Shown: piece by piece, positions 8,160 to 17,769 of the stretch
Layout of the letters: each line of letters opens with the position of its first letter
Numbering within the stretch: position 1 is the first letter of the stretch
DNA from: Actinobacteria bacterium HGW-Actinobacteria-2
Lineage (GTDB): Bacteria > Actinomycetota > Actinomycetes > Propionibacteriales > Propionibacteriaceae
Assembly (NCBI GenBank): GCA_002841335.1
Contig: PHEY01000001.1
Span: 496,964 to 560,963 of the forward strand
DNA: 64,000 nt
Reading direction: 5' to 3'
The notes under the pieces: generated by a model
The model's input: only the letters and a program-made list of their open reading frames with translations
Told to the model about the DNA's origin: nothing
The model's database searches: none
Position numbers and translations under genes: made by a program

Positions 8160-9566
8160 TCAAGCCATCTCGTAAACGCGCAGGGAATTCGTCTGGTAAA
8201 TCGTCCGGCCCGGGTTGCCCGCCACGATCACCACACGATCGCCACGCTTGAGGAAACCGGTGCGGGTCAGCGCGTCCTGCACCGAGGCGACCATCGAGTC
8301 GGTGTCGGTGTACTCCGGCGTGACGAAGGACTGAACGCCCCAGCACAGGGTGAGTTCCTGCGCCGTCTTCGGTAGCGGGGTGAACGCCATGATCGGCACC
8401 TCGGAGCGCAAACGCGCCAAGCGGTGTGGAGTATCTCCCGAAATAGTGAACGCAGCGAGATATTTCGCGTTCACCCGCTCAGCGACTTCCACCGCCGCCT
8501 TGGAAATCACCCCGGGCGTGGTGTGCGGATTCCAGGCCAAAGCCCGGATCTTGTCCAGGCCCTCCGCCTCGGTACGACTAATGATTCGCGACATCACCTC
8601 GACGGCCTGGATCGCGTAGTCGCCAACCGCGGTCTCGCCCGAAAGCATCAACGCATCAGCGCCGTCCAGGATGGCGTTGGCCACGTCGGAGGCTTCGGCA
8701 CGCGTCGGACGGTGCGCGGTGATCATCGACTCCAGAATCTGGGTGGCCACGATCACCGGCTTGGCCCAGATCCGGGCGGCGTCGACGATCCGCTTCTGCG
8801 CGGAAGGAACATCCTCCAGCGGCAGCTCCACCCCGAGGTCGCCGCGGGCGACCATGAACGCGTCGAAGGTGTCGATCACCGCGTCGAGGTTCTCCAGGGC
8901 CTGAGGCTTCTCCAGCTTGGCGATCACCGGCACCTGACGTCCTTCGGACTCCATCACCTTGCGCACCGGATCGATATCGGAGGCACTACGGACGAACGAC
9001 AGGGCGACCATGTCGACGCCGTGGCGCAGTGCCCAGCGCAGATCGCGCTCGTCCTTCTCGCTCAGCGCCGGCACGCTCACCGGTACCCCGGGCAGGTTGA
9101 TGCCCTTGTGGTCGGACACCTTGCCGCCGACCAGTACCTCGGTCACCACATCGGTGTCGGTGACTTCGAGGGCAACCAACTCGATCGCGCCGTCGTTGAT
9201 CAGAATCTGGTCGCCCACCGAGACGTCATCGGTGAGGGTCTTCAGCGTGGTCGAGGCGCGCTCAGCGGTGCCCTCGACCTCCTCGATGGTGATGATGAAA
9301 CGCTGGCCGGGAACGAGTTCGGCCGAGCCGTTCTCGAAGTTCCCCAGACGGATCTTGGGGCCCTGCAGGTCGGCCAGGATACCGACCGGCCGTCCGGCGA
9401 TGCGGGCCGCATCGCGGATCCACTCCACCCGCTGGGCATGCAGCACGTGGTCACCGTGGCTCATGTTGAGCCGGGCGATGTTCATGCCTGCGTTGACCAG
9501 CTCGACCAGCTTCTCAGCGGAGTCGGTGGCGGGGCCGATGGTGCAAATAATCTTCGCTCTACGCAC
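8160..9566 (-). CDS. pyk: Pyruvate kinase
   Basis: Converts phosphoenolpyruvate and ADP to pyruvate and ATP in lower glycolysis; cytoplasmic tetramer. The 468-residue length is normal. The sequence opens RRAKIICTIGPATDS and carries NIARLNMSHG, the active-site loop IAKLEKPQALENL, the substrate loop MVARGDLGVELP, and MLSGETAVGDY, followed by the C-terminal allosteric domain ending with an NSLRVYEMA tail. The start is GTG at 9566. A 33-bp gap separates it from the upstream pseudouridine synthase gene, so the two may be co-transcribed. Confidence 0.97.
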   Translation of the reverse strand: MRRAKIICTIGPATDSAEKLVELVNAGMNIARLNMSHGDHVLHAQRVEWIRDAARIAGRPVGILADLQGPKIRLGNFENGSAELVPGQRFIITIEEVEGTAERASTTLKTLTDDVSVGDQILINDGAIELVALEVTDTDVVTEVLVGGKVSDHKGINLPGVPVSVPALSEKDERDLRWALRHGVDMVALSFVRSASDIDPVRKVMESEGRQVPVIAKLEKPQALENLDAVIDTFDAFMVARGDLGVELPLEDVPSAQKRIVDAARIWAKPVIVATQILESMITAHRPTRAEASDVANAILDGADALMLSGETAVGDYAIQAVEVMSRIISRTEAEGLDKIRALAWNPHTTPGVISKAAVEVAERVNAKYLAAFTISGDTPHRLARLRSEVPIMAFTPLPKTAQELTLCWGVQSFVTPEYTDTDSMVASVQDALTRTGFLKRGDRVVIVAGNPGRTIYQTNSLRVYEMA

Positions 9567-9599
9567 GAAGCCAGGCTACCGAGCCTGTCGCGAAGCCGC

Positions 9600-10532
9600 C
9601 TAAGAATCCCTACGTACGGTTACCAACGCCTGCGCCAGATCCGTGGTGTATGGGGAAGTGAATCTGACCAGTTCGCCGCTGCGGGGATGATTGAAGGCCA
9701 GCTCGACGGCATGCAGCCACTGACGGCTCAGCCCCAGGCGCGCCGCCAGCACCGGGTCCCCGCCATAGGTGGGATCGCCGACACACGGATGGTGGATGGC
9801 CTGCATGTGCACCCGGATCTGGTGAGTGCGGCCGGTCTCCAGATGGACCTCCAGCAGGGTCACCGCCCGGAAAGCCTCCAACATCCGGTAGTGGGTGACG
9901 CTGTGTCGTCCGCCATCGATCACGGCCATCTTGTAGTCCGCCCCCGGATGACGCCCGATCGGTGCGTCGATGGTGCCCTCCAGCGGGTCAGGAAGGCCTT
10001 GTACCAGCGTGTGATAGACCTTCTCGACCGTTCGGGAGCGGAAGGCCCGCTTCAGTGCGGTGTAGGCCGGTTCACTTTTGGCGACCACCATCAAGCCGGA
10101 CGTACCGACGTCCAGGCGTTGGACGATGCCCTGCCGCTCGGCTGCGCCCGAGGTCGAGATCCGAAAGCCGGCGGCGGCCAGGTGCTCCACCACTGACGGC
10201 CCCTCCCAGCCCAGGCTGGGATGCGCGGCCACTCCCGGCGGCTTGTCCACCACGACGATGTCGGGGTCGTCGTAGACGATGCCGATGCCGGCCACTTCCC
10301 GAGGGGTGACCGACACGACCGGCGCGGTCTCGATCTCGACTTCGAGGAGGTCTCCGGCCACCACCCGGTGAGACTTGGCGACCGGAGTGGAGTTGATCTG
10401 CACCAGGCCGCGGCTCAGCAGGTCTTCGATCCGGCTGCGGGACAGCCCGCTCATCCGAGCGGCGGCCGCGTCGACGCGTTCGCCGTCCAGCCCGTCGGGG
10501 ACCAGCCAGACGCTAGCCACCGGCCGTCCCAT
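9600..10532 (-). CDS. RluA-family pseudouridine synthase (RluD-like)
   Basis: Isomerises uridine to pseudouridine in RNA, probably 23S rRNA. The 310-residue protein has an N-terminal S4 RNA-binding domain (about 15-75; [20 protein letters not shown]) and a catalytic domain with the essential Asp near 135 in [16 protein letters not shown] and the [10 protein letters not shown] motif. These mark the RluA family; the exact target cannot be fixed. It overlaps the end of lspA by about 20 nt on the same strand, and a GTG at 10520 would shorten that overlap. The lspA-rluD pairing is common in bacteria, including actinobacteria. Confidence 0.92.
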   Translation of the reverse strand: MGRPVASVWLVPDGLDGERVDAAAARMSGLSRSRIEDLLSRGLVQINSTPVAKSHRVVAGDLLEVEIETAPVVSVTPREVAGIGIVYDDPDIVVVDKPPGVAAHPSLGWEGPSVVEHLAAAGFRISTSGAAERQGIVQRLDVGTSGLMVVAKSEPAYTALKRAFRSRTVEKVYHTLVQGLPDPLEGTIDAPIGRHPGADYKMAVIDGGRHSVTHYRMLEAFRAVTLLEVHLETGRTHQIRVHMQAIHHPCVGDPTYGGDPVLAARLGLSRQWLHAVELAFNHPRSGELVRFTSPYTTDLAQALVTVRRDS

Positions 10533-11076
10533 CGGCGTCGGGATCGACGTCGTCGTGGGAGTCGGACTGCTGGCTCACCGGTGCCCCGTCGAGCCCGACC
10601 TTGGTGATCATGCTCAGCCACACCACCAGCACCGCCGCCGAGGTGATGAAGATGTCGGCGATGTTGAGGATCGCGAAGTAGGGCAGCTGGATGAAATCGA
10701 CCACGTGGCCCTGGAACGGGGCTGGGGGCCGGAAGAGTCGATCCCACAGGTTTCCCGCGATCCCGGCCGCGAGCAGCCCACCGGTGACCGCCCAGCCCAT
10801 ATGCCGGACGCGGGGGATGCCCCACCCGACCACGGCGATCAGGGCGGCGATGGCGACACAGGTGAGAACGGCGGTGAAACCCTCCCCCATGCTGAATGCG
10901 GCGCCCGGGTTGCCGATCAGCTGCAGCGTGACCAGCCCGCCCAACAGCGGAATCGGGTGCTGCGGGTCCAGATTGGCCAGGGCCACGGCCTTCGCTACTT
11001 GATCGATCGTGAGCCCGAGCACGCCGATGACGGCCGCTGGCACCCAATAGCGCACTGCGGACCGAGGACGTACCAA
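10513..11076 (-). CDS. lspA: Lipoprotein signal peptidase II
   Basis: Integral membrane aspartic protease that removes signal peptides from diacylglyceryl-modified prolipoproteins. Four membrane segments are visible. The two catalytic aspartates are in GNLWDRLF (near 109) and LNIADIF (near 136), with the conserved NPGAAFSM and [11 protein letters not shown] segments. The acidic C-terminal tail ([15 protein letters not shown]) is lineage specific. The start is unsure: the frame is open upstream over the DksA-like gene, and I favour TTG at 11076 or GTG at 11055, which give a normal short cytoplasmic lead before the first helix. GGAGGAAC lies 19 nt before the TTG, further than ideal. Confidence 0.9.
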   Translation of the reverse strand: MVRPRSAVRYWVPAAVIGVLGLTIDQVAKAVALANLDPQHPIPLLGGLVTLQLIGNPGAAFSMGEGFTAVLTCVAIAALIAVVGWGIPRVRHMGWAVTGGLLAAGIAGNLWDRLFRPPAPFQGHVVDFIQLPYFAILNIADIFITSAAVLVVWLSMITKVGLDGAPVSQQSDSHDDVDPDADGTAGG

Positions 11077-11084
11077 CTGATCGG

Positions 11085-11522
11085 CTATCGCCGTTCCTCC
11101 CGCTGCTTGCAGGCCATGCACATCGTGGCCCGCGGGAAGACCTGCAGCCGATCCTTGCCGATCGGCTGGCCGCACGACTCGCAGATGCCGTAGTTGCCGG
11201 CCTCGAACAGGCGGTAGGCCTGTTGGGCCTGTTCCAACATCTCGCGCGCATTTTGGACCATGGACATCTCCTGGTCACGTTCGAAGTTCGACGAGCCGAC
11301 ATCGGCCGGGTCGCGGCCGGCGCCATCGCCGCCATCCTCGAAGAGGTCGGCCAAGCCGGCCTCGGCAACTTCGATCGCCTTCTCCATCCGAGAGATCTCT
11401 GCGAGAAGCTCCTCGCGGATCTCCTCGATCTCCTCCTCAGTCCACGGATCGTCGCCCTCGGCAACGGGGATGGAGGTAACGGGAGCCTTGGGGGTGGCCC
11501 CCCGACGCTGGGCCGGTGGCAT
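11085..11522 (-). CDS. TraR/DksA-family zinc finger protein
   Basis: A 145-residue member of the DksA/TraR family, small proteins that often enter the RNA polymerase secondary channel. A long helical hairpin (about 25-105, rich in Glu and Arg) precedes a C4 zinc finger (ICESCGQ ... TMCMACK). The coiled-coil tip lacks an obvious DksA-type DxxDxA motif, so ppGpp co-regulator activity is not implied. AGGAGGG eight bases before the ATG at 11522 settles the start. It lies between wag31 and lspA, the usual actinobacterial place, except that the ileS often found here in other actinobacteria is absent. Confidence 0.9.
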   Translation of the reverse strand: MPPAQRRGATPKAPVTSIPVAEGDDPWTEEEIEEIREELLAEISRMEKAIEVAEAGLADLFEDGGDGAGRDPADVGSSNFERDQEMSMVQNAREMLEQAQQAYRLFEAGNYGICESCGQPIGKDRLQVFPRATMCMACKQREERR

Positions 11523-11568
11523 GTTTAGATCCCTCCTGCTGTGATCACTGGGGATGGAGAGTACCAGC

Positions 11569-11601
11569 AAAAAGCGCCCCGATCTTTCGACCGGGGCGCT
11601 T
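11569..11601 (-). terminator. Intrinsic terminator of wag31
   Basis: AAGCGCCCC (11572-11580) pairs with GGGGCGCTT (11593-11601) around a roughly 12-base loop and is followed on the minus strand by a T-run. It lies 17 bp after the wag31 stop and before the DksA-like gene, separating the two transcription units. Confidence 0.85.
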
Positions 11602-11617
11602 CAGGCTGTAGCAGTGT

Positions 11618-12619
11618 TTAGCGACCGTCACCCAGCAGGGCATCCAGGCGCGGGGTGGCCGAACCGGAGCTTGCCTCGTTGAGAACGTCGGGAGCGTTGG
11701 CCGGCTCGATCCGGCCCTCGCCCAGCGTCCGCAGCTGGCTCTGCAGGTGGTTGGTCAGCAGCGAACGGTAGTTGTTCTCGAAGGACCGCAGCTGATCAAC
11801 CTTCACCTTGAGGGAGTCACGCTCGTTCTCCAACTTGGTGAAGATCTCCGCGCGGCGGGCCTCGGCTTCGCCAGCGACCTGATCGGCGCGCTGCTGAGCT
11901 TCAGCAGTGAGCTTCTCTGCGTTGACGCGAGCCTCGGACTCGATCCGGTCCGCACGGGTGCGGGCATCGGTGAGAGTTTCGTGGGCCTTGCGGTTGGCGC
12001 TGTCGATGACGTTCTCGGCCTCGGCGCGAGCCGTGGACAGAATCCGCTGGGACTCGGTCTGGGACTCGCCCACCAGGCGCTCTGCCTGTTCGGTGGCCAT
12101 CTGCAGCAGACGAGTAACTGCGGGCGACGCCTCGGCAGAGGTGGTCACCACGATGTTCTCGATCTTGCCCGAGGAGATCACGCTGCCGCCGACCGGCATG
12201 TGCGCCGCGGCGTCGCCGGCCTGCCGGAGGTTGTTGACCTCTGAACGCAGGGATTCGATCTCGGACTGCGCACGAGCCAGCTCCTCGCGGGCCGAGCCGA
12301 GCTCCTGGCTACGCCGGTTGAGCTCCTCGGTCTTGCCGGCCAAGTCGTTGCGCGCATTGTTCAGCTCGGCGTCGCGCCGCTGCAGCTCCGCCGCGTTGCG
12401 CTCGTTGGCGCCGTTGTCGCTGCTCGGGACGAAGACAGACGAGGGCTGGCTGCTGCTCAGCGCCTCGACCTGCTGCTTCAGCGCAGAGTTCTCATCGGTG
12501 AGCTGGGCGAGCGTGGCCTCGACCTTGTCGACGAAGTTGTCGACGTCGACCGGCTCATAGCCGTTTCTCCGCGCCAAATGAAAGCGGGTCTGGCGGACCT
12601 GCTCCAGGGTCAGGGTCAT
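11618..12619 (-). CDS. wag31: Polar growth protein DivIVA / Wag31
   Basis: A coiled-coil scaffold that recognises curved membrane at poles and septa and organises wall growth. The 333-residue protein has the N-terminal DivIVA membrane-binding segment (LTLEQVRQTRFHLARRNGYEPVDVDNFVDKVEATL, about residues 3-37), a first coiled coil to about 150 with a Ser/Asn-rich break, then a long Ala/Glu/Arg coiled coil (about 165-290). GAGGT precedes the ATG by a few bases. It is the last gene of the dcw region, with its own promoter (12679-12708) and terminator. The long size and the linker after the first coil are typical of actinobacterial Wag31. Confidence 0.95.
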   Translation of the reverse strand: MTLTLEQVRQTRFHLARRNGYEPVDVDNFVDKVEATLAQLTDENSALKQQVEALSSSQPSSVFVPSSDNGANERNAAELQRRDAELNNARNDLAGKTEELNRRSQELGSAREELARAQSEIESLRSEVNNLRQAGDAAAHMPVGGSVISSGKIENIVVTTSAEASPAVTRLLQMATEQAERLVGESQTESQRILSTARAEAENVIDSANRKAHETLTDARTRADRIESEARVNAEKLTAEAQQRADQVAGEAEARRAEIFTKLENERDSLKVKVDQLRSFENNYRSLLTNHLQSQLRTLGEGRIEPANAPDVLNEASSGSATPRLDALLGDGR

Positions 12620-12678
12620 TGCTCACCTCACGTGCTCGGTTACGAACCCGGCATGCCGGGCCTCGTTAGGTCTATCTC

Positions 12679-12708
12679 AGGCTAGTGCAGCCCGAATGCT
12701 CAATCCAA
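12679..12708 (-). promoter_or_regulatory. Probable promoter of wag31
   Basis: Minus-strand hexamers TTGGAT (12703-12708) and TAGCCT (12679-12684) are spaced by 18 bp, about 60 bp upstream of the wag31 ATG. Both match housekeeping consensus moderately. It would let wag31 be expressed independently of ftsZ-sepF. Confidence 0.5.
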
Positions 12709-13008
12709 CAACCGATCGTATTGGGCGTCTCGGGGGTAAACCGGAGGTCCAGACATTTCCCACCCTAGCGGGGCCGCGGTTGGACCGATCCGGCGTACAA
12801 CCGCCTGCCAGAGGCGGAAATGCAGCTCAGCGAGGCTGTGGGAGAGGCCGAGTAGATCGGTCAGGCGACCATCCAGCATTCAGGATCACAGAGTGAGGGA
12901 ATCCGCTGTCGGATGTGCCACGGCCCACCCGCAGCTCCCCGAACAGCTACCCCACCACCTGCCCGCGGGGCTTCCAGCAGGCCCGCCGACACACGCCGCA
13001 GGGCGGGC
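12709..13008. other. Gene-free stretch where yggT is normally found
   Basis: These 300 bases between sepF and the wag31 promoter hold no convincing gene on either strand. A 66-codon plus-strand frame (12696-12896) has no ribosome binding site and no recognisable sequence. GCCCGCC and GGCGGGC (12981-12987 and 13002-13008) form an inverted repeat immediately after the sepF stop, possibly a weak terminator. A smaller hairpin lies at 12801-12817. I found no hydrophobic YggT-like reading frame. Confidence 0.6.
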
Positions 13009-13485
13009 TCAGGACTGGTTGAAGAACCCGCCGGCGAGCCGCTCCTTGTCCTCGGCGGTCACCGAGACGTTGTGCGGCGAGAGCAGGAAGACCTTGCTGG
13101 TGATCCGTTCGATGCTGCCCCGCAGCCCGAAGATCAAACCGGCGGAGAAGTCGACCAGCCGCTTGGCGTCGGCCTCCTCCATGTCGGAGACGTTCATGAT
13201 CACCGGCACGCCGTCGCGGAAGTTCTCCCCGATAGTGCGGGCTTCGTTGTACGTGCGGGGATGCACAGTGATGATCCGACTGATGTCGGCCACCCGGGTC
13301 TGTTCGCGCGGCGGACGACGGGTCTCAAGTTCAGTGACCTTCGCACCAGCGTCGGACGCCTTGGCCAGCTCACGCGGCGCGGGCACCTGCTCGGTGGCCT
13401 CGTCGGCAGCGATGTCGGTCTCGGTGTACTCCTCGTCAGAGACCAAGCCGAGCCACACGGCCGCCTTTCTCAAGCCATCAGCCAT
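13009..13485 (-). CDS. sepF: Cell division protein SepF
   Basis: SepF anchors FtsZ to the membrane, replacing FtsA in actinobacteria. The 158-residue protein has an N-terminal amphipathic membrane-binding helix ([14 protein letters not shown]), an acidic variable linker (to about 65), and the SepF core (about 70-150) with [25 protein letters not shown], the FtsZ-binding dimer domain. The start is the ATG at 13485, preceded by a GGGGGCAGGA element; the longer upstream frame runs antisense-like through intergenic sequence and yfiH and has no support. Neighbours are yfiH upstream and, after a gap, wag31. Confidence 0.95.
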   Translation of the reverse strand: MADGLRKAAVWLGLVSDEEYTETDIAADEATEQVPAPRELAKASDAGAKVTELETRRPPREQTRVADISRIITVHPRTYNEARTIGENFRDGVPVIMNVSDMEEADAKRLVDFSAGLIFGLRGSIERITSKVFLLSPHNVSVTAEDKERLAGGFFNQS

Positions 13486-13570
13486 TGTCCTGCCCCCTTG
13501 GGTTGCCATACTCGAAAAAAACTGTAACCCGCAGGTCCGCTCAGAGTCCGGAACCGGCCGACGACACGCG

Positions 13571-14287
13571 TCAAGACCGCGTCGGCAACCAGACCACCCC
13601 GGCCTGTCGACCAGATGACGCCCCGTCGCGGCGATAGGAGTGCAAACTCGGCGTGGTCCGAGTGCAGGGGTCGGCCAGCACCACTTCGCAGCCCAACTCG
13701 ACCAGCTGCGCCTCAGCGGCCGCGCCCAGGTCGAGGCTTGGCGTGCCCCAGCTGGTCTGCGCCCAGGCGGCGGGAAGACGTTCGCTGATCTGGTCACGCA
13801 ACTGCGCCGGCACCTCGTAGCAAGCGCCGCAGATGTGCGGCCCCACCCAGGCCCTCAGACCATCGCCCCCGAGGGCGCGGATGGCGGCCACCGTCTCGGC
13901 CAACACCCCGGCAGCCAGACCCACTCGTCCGGCATGAGCGGCGGCGACAACGGAGTTGGCCTGATCGACGAACAACACCGGCAGGCAGTCCGCGGCCCGC
14001 ACGGCCACGGCCAGCCCTCGCGCAGTCGTGACCAGGGCATCGGCTTGTTCGACGGCAACATCGCGAGGATCGGATGCCGCATCCACCAGCAGTACCCGGG
14101 CGCTGTGCACCTGATAGGCGTTGAGAACCGGAACCCCGAGCTCAGCCTCCGCCTGTTCCCAGCCGGCACCGCGCCACCGATCAGGGCTGCCCAGGGTGAG
14201 GTCCAAGCGGCCGCCGTCGGCGGACACTGCGTCGAAGAAGGCGATCCCGACGCCGTCGACGTCGGGATCGTTGCGAAAGCTGAACAT
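13571..14287 (-). CDS. YfiH/LACC1-family purine nucleoside phosphorylase
   Basis: Multicopper-oxidase-like fold enzyme now known in several species as an adenosine deaminase/purine nucleoside phosphorylase; formerly called polyphenol oxidase YlmD. The 238 residues include the zinc-site elements [10 protein letters not shown] (His), [10 protein letters not shown] (Cys) and [13 protein letters not shown] (His). An 18-bp spacer to the end of ftsZ suggests co-transcription, and this is its standard place in Gram-positive dcw clusters. Its link to division is unproven. The yggS gene often found next in line is absent. Confidence 0.9.
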   Translation of the reverse strand: MFSFRNDPDVDGVGIAFFDAVSADGGRLDLTLGSPDRWRGAGWEQAEAELGVPVLNAYQVHSARVLLVDAASDPRDVAVEQADALVTTARGLAVAVRAADCLPVLFVDQANSVVAAAHAGRVGLAAGVLAETVAAIRALGGDGLRAWVGPHICGACYEVPAQLRDQISERLPAAWAQTSWGTPSLDLGAAAEAQLVELGCEVVLADPCTRTTPSLHSYRRDGASSGRQAGVVWLPTRS

Positions 14288-14306
14288 CGGTGTGGCGGCC
14301 GACTGC

Positions 14307-15443
14307 CTACTTCAGGAAGTCGGGCACGTCGAGTTCGTCGTCAGCGATCGGGGCCGGACGCGGCGCAGGCGCCGGCATGGCCACCTCAGCGGTCTGGTCA
14401 TCGACTTCGACGATCGGTGTCTCCACGACAGGAGCCACCACGGGCTTCCTGGGCTCCACCTTGGGTTCCAACCGCGGGGCCCGCCGCGGCGGCGCTCCCC
14501 CGTCGAATCCGGCCGCGATCACCGTCACCCGGACCTCGTCGCCCAAGGCGTCGTCGATCACCGTGCCGAAGATGATGTTGGCGTCCTCGTGAGCCGCTGC
14601 TTCGATCAGGTTGGCCGCAGCCGACACCTCGAACAGGCCCAGGTCGGAGCCACCAGCGATCGAGAGCAGGACGCCGTGTGCACCGTCGATGCTGGCTTCC
14701 AGCAACGGCGACGACACCGCCATCTCCGCAGCCGCCCGGGCGCGGTCCTCACCGCGAGCCGAACCGATGCCCATCAACGCCGATCCGGCGTTGGACATGA
14801 CCGCCTTCACGTCGGCGAAGTCGAGGTTGATCAGACCCGGCGTGGTGATCAGGTCGGTGATGCCGGACACGCCCTGCATCAGCACCTGATCGGCCTGCCG
14901 GAAAGCGTCCAGGATGGCGACGTGATGATCGGTCATCTCCAGCAACTTGTCGTTGGGAATGACGATCAGGGTGTCGACCTCGTCCCGCAGCACGGCGATG
15001 CCGTCCTCGGCCTGGCCCGACCGACGTCGGCCCTCGAAGCTGAACGGACGGGTGACCACACCGATGGTGAGCGCACCCAGCGAGCGCGCGATCCGCGCAA
15101 CCACCGGTGCGCCGCCGGTGCCGGTACCACCGCCTTCGCCGGCGGTGACAAAGACCATGTCGGCACCCTTGAGCACCTCTTCGATCTCATCGGAATGATC
15201 TTCGGCCGCCTGGCGACCCTTGGACGGGTCCGCTCCGGCGCCGAGTCCGCGGGTGAGATCGCGGCCGATGTCGAGCTTGACATCAGCATCGCTCATCAAC
15301 AGCGCTTGAGCGTCGGTGTTCACCGCAATGAACTCAACGCCACGCAAGCCGGATTCGATCATCCGGTTCACTGCGTTGACGCCACCGCCGCCAACTCCCA
15401 CGACCTTGATAATGGCCAGGTAATTCTGGGAGGCAGTTGCCAC
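14307..15443 (-). CDS. ftsZ: Cell division GTPase FtsZ
   Basis: Tubulin homolog that polymerises into the Z ring. The 378-residue product has [17 protein letters not shown] at the N terminus, the tubulin signature [11 protein letters not shown], the T7 loop region with NLDFADV, a variable proline-rich linker (about 310-360), and a C-terminal peptide [11 protein letters not shown] that binds SepF and FtsW in relatives. GTG at 15443 is preceded by GAGGGTGGG, while a second GTG at 15458 in the same frame would add five residues. A 169-bp gap to ftsQ probably holds an ftsZ promoter. Confidence 0.97.
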   Translation of the reverse strand: MATASQNYLAIIKVVGVGGGGVNAVNRMIESGLRGVEFIAVNTDAQALLMSDADVKLDIGRDLTRGLGAGADPSKGRQAAEDHSDEIEEVLKGADMVFVTAGEGGGTGTGGAPVVARIARSLGALTIGVVTRPFSFEGRRRSGQAEDGIAVLRDEVDTLIVIPNDKLLEMTDHHVAILDAFRQADQVLMQGVSGITDLITTPGLINLDFADVKAVMSNAGSALMGIGSARGEDRARAAAEMAVSSPLLEASIDGAHGVLLSIAGGSDLGLFEVSAAANLIEAAAHEDANIIFGTVIDDALGDEVRVTVIAAGFDGGAPPRRAPRLEPKVEPRKPVVAPVVETPIVEVDDQTAEVAMPAPAPRPAPIADDELDVPDFLK

Positions 15444-15627
15444 GTGACCCACCCTCACTTGCTATGGAGAAACAAACTTCGGTCCGGCGAAGCCCAGGCG
15501 GGGAAGAACGTGCTCCGGCGTGTTCACAGGCTAGGAGAGTGCTTTTGGGCTTGTCCAAGAATGGTCAAGGCACCGGCGAGTCCCTCAAGTGCGACTCTAG
15601 AGTTCCCCTCCCGGGGGACCTCGGCCC

Positions 15628-16347
15628 TCAGCGGTAGGTCGGGAAGCCTGGAGCGGATACGTCGAACACGGTCCCCGATTTCGCGAGCAGATTGTCCAGA
15701 ACCTGTGATTTCAATCCTGACTGCTCCGCGCTCCCCCAGATCACCCGGTCGCCGTCCTTGAGCCGCAGCTCGATGGCGTCGCGGGTGGACGCCACCACAC
15801 GGTCCACCCGCGCAGCAGTGTCGGGGCTGAGCGCGCTGTACACCGTGCCCACGTCCACCAGCAGTTGTTGATCGTTGGTGGGCGCGTCCACCAACACCAG
15901 ACCGCCAGGACGATCGCTCACCGTCTGAAAGACCACTCCGGTGGCGTCAGCGAGCAGGTAGCCGTTGTCCGTGGCGATCGCCAACCGCGCACGGCGCTCG
16001 ACGATGGCGATGCTCACCGCGTTCGGCCAACTGCGCACGACGGTGACGTCTGCCACGGCCGGTACTGCGGCGAGCCGATCGGCGGCAGCGGTGATGTCGA
16101 CTCGGGCCAGCGGCGTGCCCAGCACAATCCCCGACGTGGCCACGACATCGTTCTTCGCCAGCACCTTCAGCCCACTCACCTGGATCTGTCGGGTCGAAAG
16201 CACCGGCGAGAAGGCAACCACATAGACCCCTGCCGCCAACACCACCACGATCAGCGCGGCCACCAGGCCGCCAACGATCCGGTGGCGGCGACGATCATCC
16301 CTGCGGCTCTTCAGCCTGGAGGTGGCGTCGCTGACCCGGGCGCTCAC
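15628..16347 (-). CDS. ftsQ: Cell division protein FtsQ (DivIB)
   Basis: Bitopic divisome protein that joins FtsL and FtsB and controls septal synthesis. The 239-residue protein has a basic cytoplasmic head, one membrane helix (about 24-46), a POTRA domain (STRQIQVSGLKVLAKNDVV..., about 53-122) and a C-terminal beta domain ending GFPTYR. GTG at 16347 overlaps the murC stop as GTGA, suggesting coupled translation. Length and order (murC-ftsQ-ftsZ) are standard. Confidence 0.93.
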   Translation of the reverse strand: MSARVSDATSRLKSRRDDRRRHRIVGGLVAALIVVVLAAGVYVVAFSPVLSTRQIQVSGLKVLAKNDVVATSGIVLGTPLARVDITAAADRLAAVPAVADVTVVRSWPNAVSIAIVERRARLAIATDNGYLLADATGVVFQTVSDRPGGLVLVDAPTNDQQLLVDVGTVYSALSPDTAARVDRVVASTRDAIELRLKDGDRVIWGSAEQSGLKSQVLDNLLAKSGTVFDVSAPGFPTYR

Positions 16348-17765
16348 GGCACCGGCCTCGCATTCAACGCTTCACACAGCCGCGGACCAACCTGAGTGAC
16401 GCTGCCGGCACCGATGGTGACCACCAGGTCACCGGGGCGAACCACGGCAGCCAGTGCCGCCACACCGTCATCGACCGACTCCGCATAGCTGACCGACTCC
16501 GCCCCCACCCGCGAGCGGACGGCAGTGGCCACCAACTCGCCGGTGACCCCGGGAATCGGGTCCTCCCGGGCCGGATAGATGCCCAACACGACCACGTGAT
16601 CGGCCAGGCTCAGCGATTGGCCGAACTCGTCGGCGAAATCGCGAGTACGGGTGAACAGGTGCGGTTGGAAACAGGCCACCAGCCGTCCCTGGCCCACCAT
16701 GGCGCGAGCCGCGGTCAGGGTCGCGGTGACCTCGGTGGGATGGTGGGCGTAGTCGTCGAAGACCCGGACACCGTGCACCTCGCCGACCGGTTGGAAACGT
16801 CGGGCAGTACCGGCGAAGCGCCCGGCCGCAGCGCGCAACGCAGGCCCGGGCACCCCCAGCAACCGGCCCACGGCATACGCCGCGGCCGCGTTGAGAAGGT
16901 TGTAGCGCCCAGGGACGGCCAGGGCGAGGTCACCGGCATCGTCAGCAGCGCTCAGCTGGGCGGTGCTCCCCCGTCCGACGAAGCCGACGTCACTGAGCCG
17001 GACGTCGGCCTCGACGCTCTCACCGAAGGTGATGATCTGCTTGCCGCTCGCCCGAATCGCCGGCGCCAGCGCCCGCGCGCCAGGATCGTCCGCGCTCAGC
17101 ACCACAGCCCGCACCGCATCGGCGGTAGCCAACGCCACGAAACCAGCCGCGTAGTTCTCCGCAGTACCCCAGTTGTCGAGGTGGTCGGCCTCGACATTGG
17201 TGATCACCACGATCTCGGCCGGGTACTGACGGAAGGACCCGTCGCTCTCGTCGGCCTCCACCACGAAGGCCTCACCGGCACCGAGTCGGTAGCTGCGTCC
17301 GGTGCCGGTCAACGGCGAACCCACCACGTAGCTGGGGTCGGCACCGGCCTCGGCCAACAGAGTGGCGATCATCGCGCTGGTGGTGGTCTTGCCGTGGGTG
17401 CCGGTGACGGCCACTCCGCGCCGGCCCACCATCAGCGCTGCCAACGCGGCGCTGCGATGCCACACCCGCAGGCCCCGACGACGCGCCTCGGCCAACTCCG
17501 GGTTGGTCTCGCGCACCGCGCTGGACACCACCACGGTGTCCGCGGCGCCGAGTTGGGCGGGGTCATGGCCGACGAAGGTGCGCACACCCGCAGCGGTCAG
17601 CGCCGCCAGCGCAGGTGAGGCCACCTGATCACTGCCACTGGTGGGGACGCCGAGCTCGGCGTACATCGCAGCGATGCCGGACATGCCGGCTCCACCGGCG
17701 GCAATGAAGTGCACCGCGCCCAGCTGGGCCGCGGGCACCACAGCGACGGGTTCGATCAGCGGCAT
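16344..17765 (-). CDS. murC: UDP-N-acetylmuramate--L-alanine ligase
   Basis: Adds L-alanine to UDP-MurNAc, the first amino acid of the peptidoglycan stem. The 473-residue product shows the Rossmann start HFIAAGGAGMSGIA, an intact ATP P-loop GTHGKTTTS, VEADESDGSF, and the C-terminal domain with FDDYAHHPTE and VVLGIYPAREDP. All key Mur-ligase residues look intact, unlike in the nearby murD. The frame is open further upstream, but the ATG at 17765 is the homologous start and sits just after the murG stop at 17770. Confidence 0.96.
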   Translation of the reverse strand: MPLIEPVAVVPAAQLGAVHFIAAGGAGMSGIAAMYAELGVPTSGSDQVASPALAALTAAGVRTFVGHDPAQLGAADTVVVSSAVRETNPELAEARRRGLRVWHRSAALAALMVGRRGVAVTGTHGKTTTSAMIATLLAEAGADPSYVVGSPLTGTGRSYRLGAGEAFVVEADESDGSFRQYPAEIVVITNVEADHLDNWGTAENYAAGFVALATADAVRAVVLSADDPGARALAPAIRASGKQIITFGESVEADVRLSDVGFVGRGSTAQLSAADDAGDLALAVPGRYNLLNAAAAYAVGRLLGVPGPALRAAAGRFAGTARRFQPVGEVHGVRVFDDYAHHPTEVTATLTAARAMVGQGRLVACFQPHLFTRTRDFADEFGQSLSLADHVVVLGIYPAREDPIPGVTGELVATAVRSRVGAESVSYAESVDDGVAALAAVVRPGDLVVTIGAGSVTQVGPRLCEALNARPVP

Positions 17766-17769
17766 CGGA

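Noticed and set aside
12696-12896. 66-codon plus-strand frame between sepF and wag31
   Set aside because: No ribosome binding site, no recognisable motif, Arg/Gly-rich composition typical of chance frames in GC-rich DNA.
12700-13008. Possible T-box or RNase P RNA in the sepF-wag31 gap (an AGGGTGGGA on the minus strand)
   Set aside because: The AGGGTGG piece is not followed by ACCGCG, there is no synthetase gene downstream, and the conserved GAGGAAAGTC of RNase P RNA is absent.
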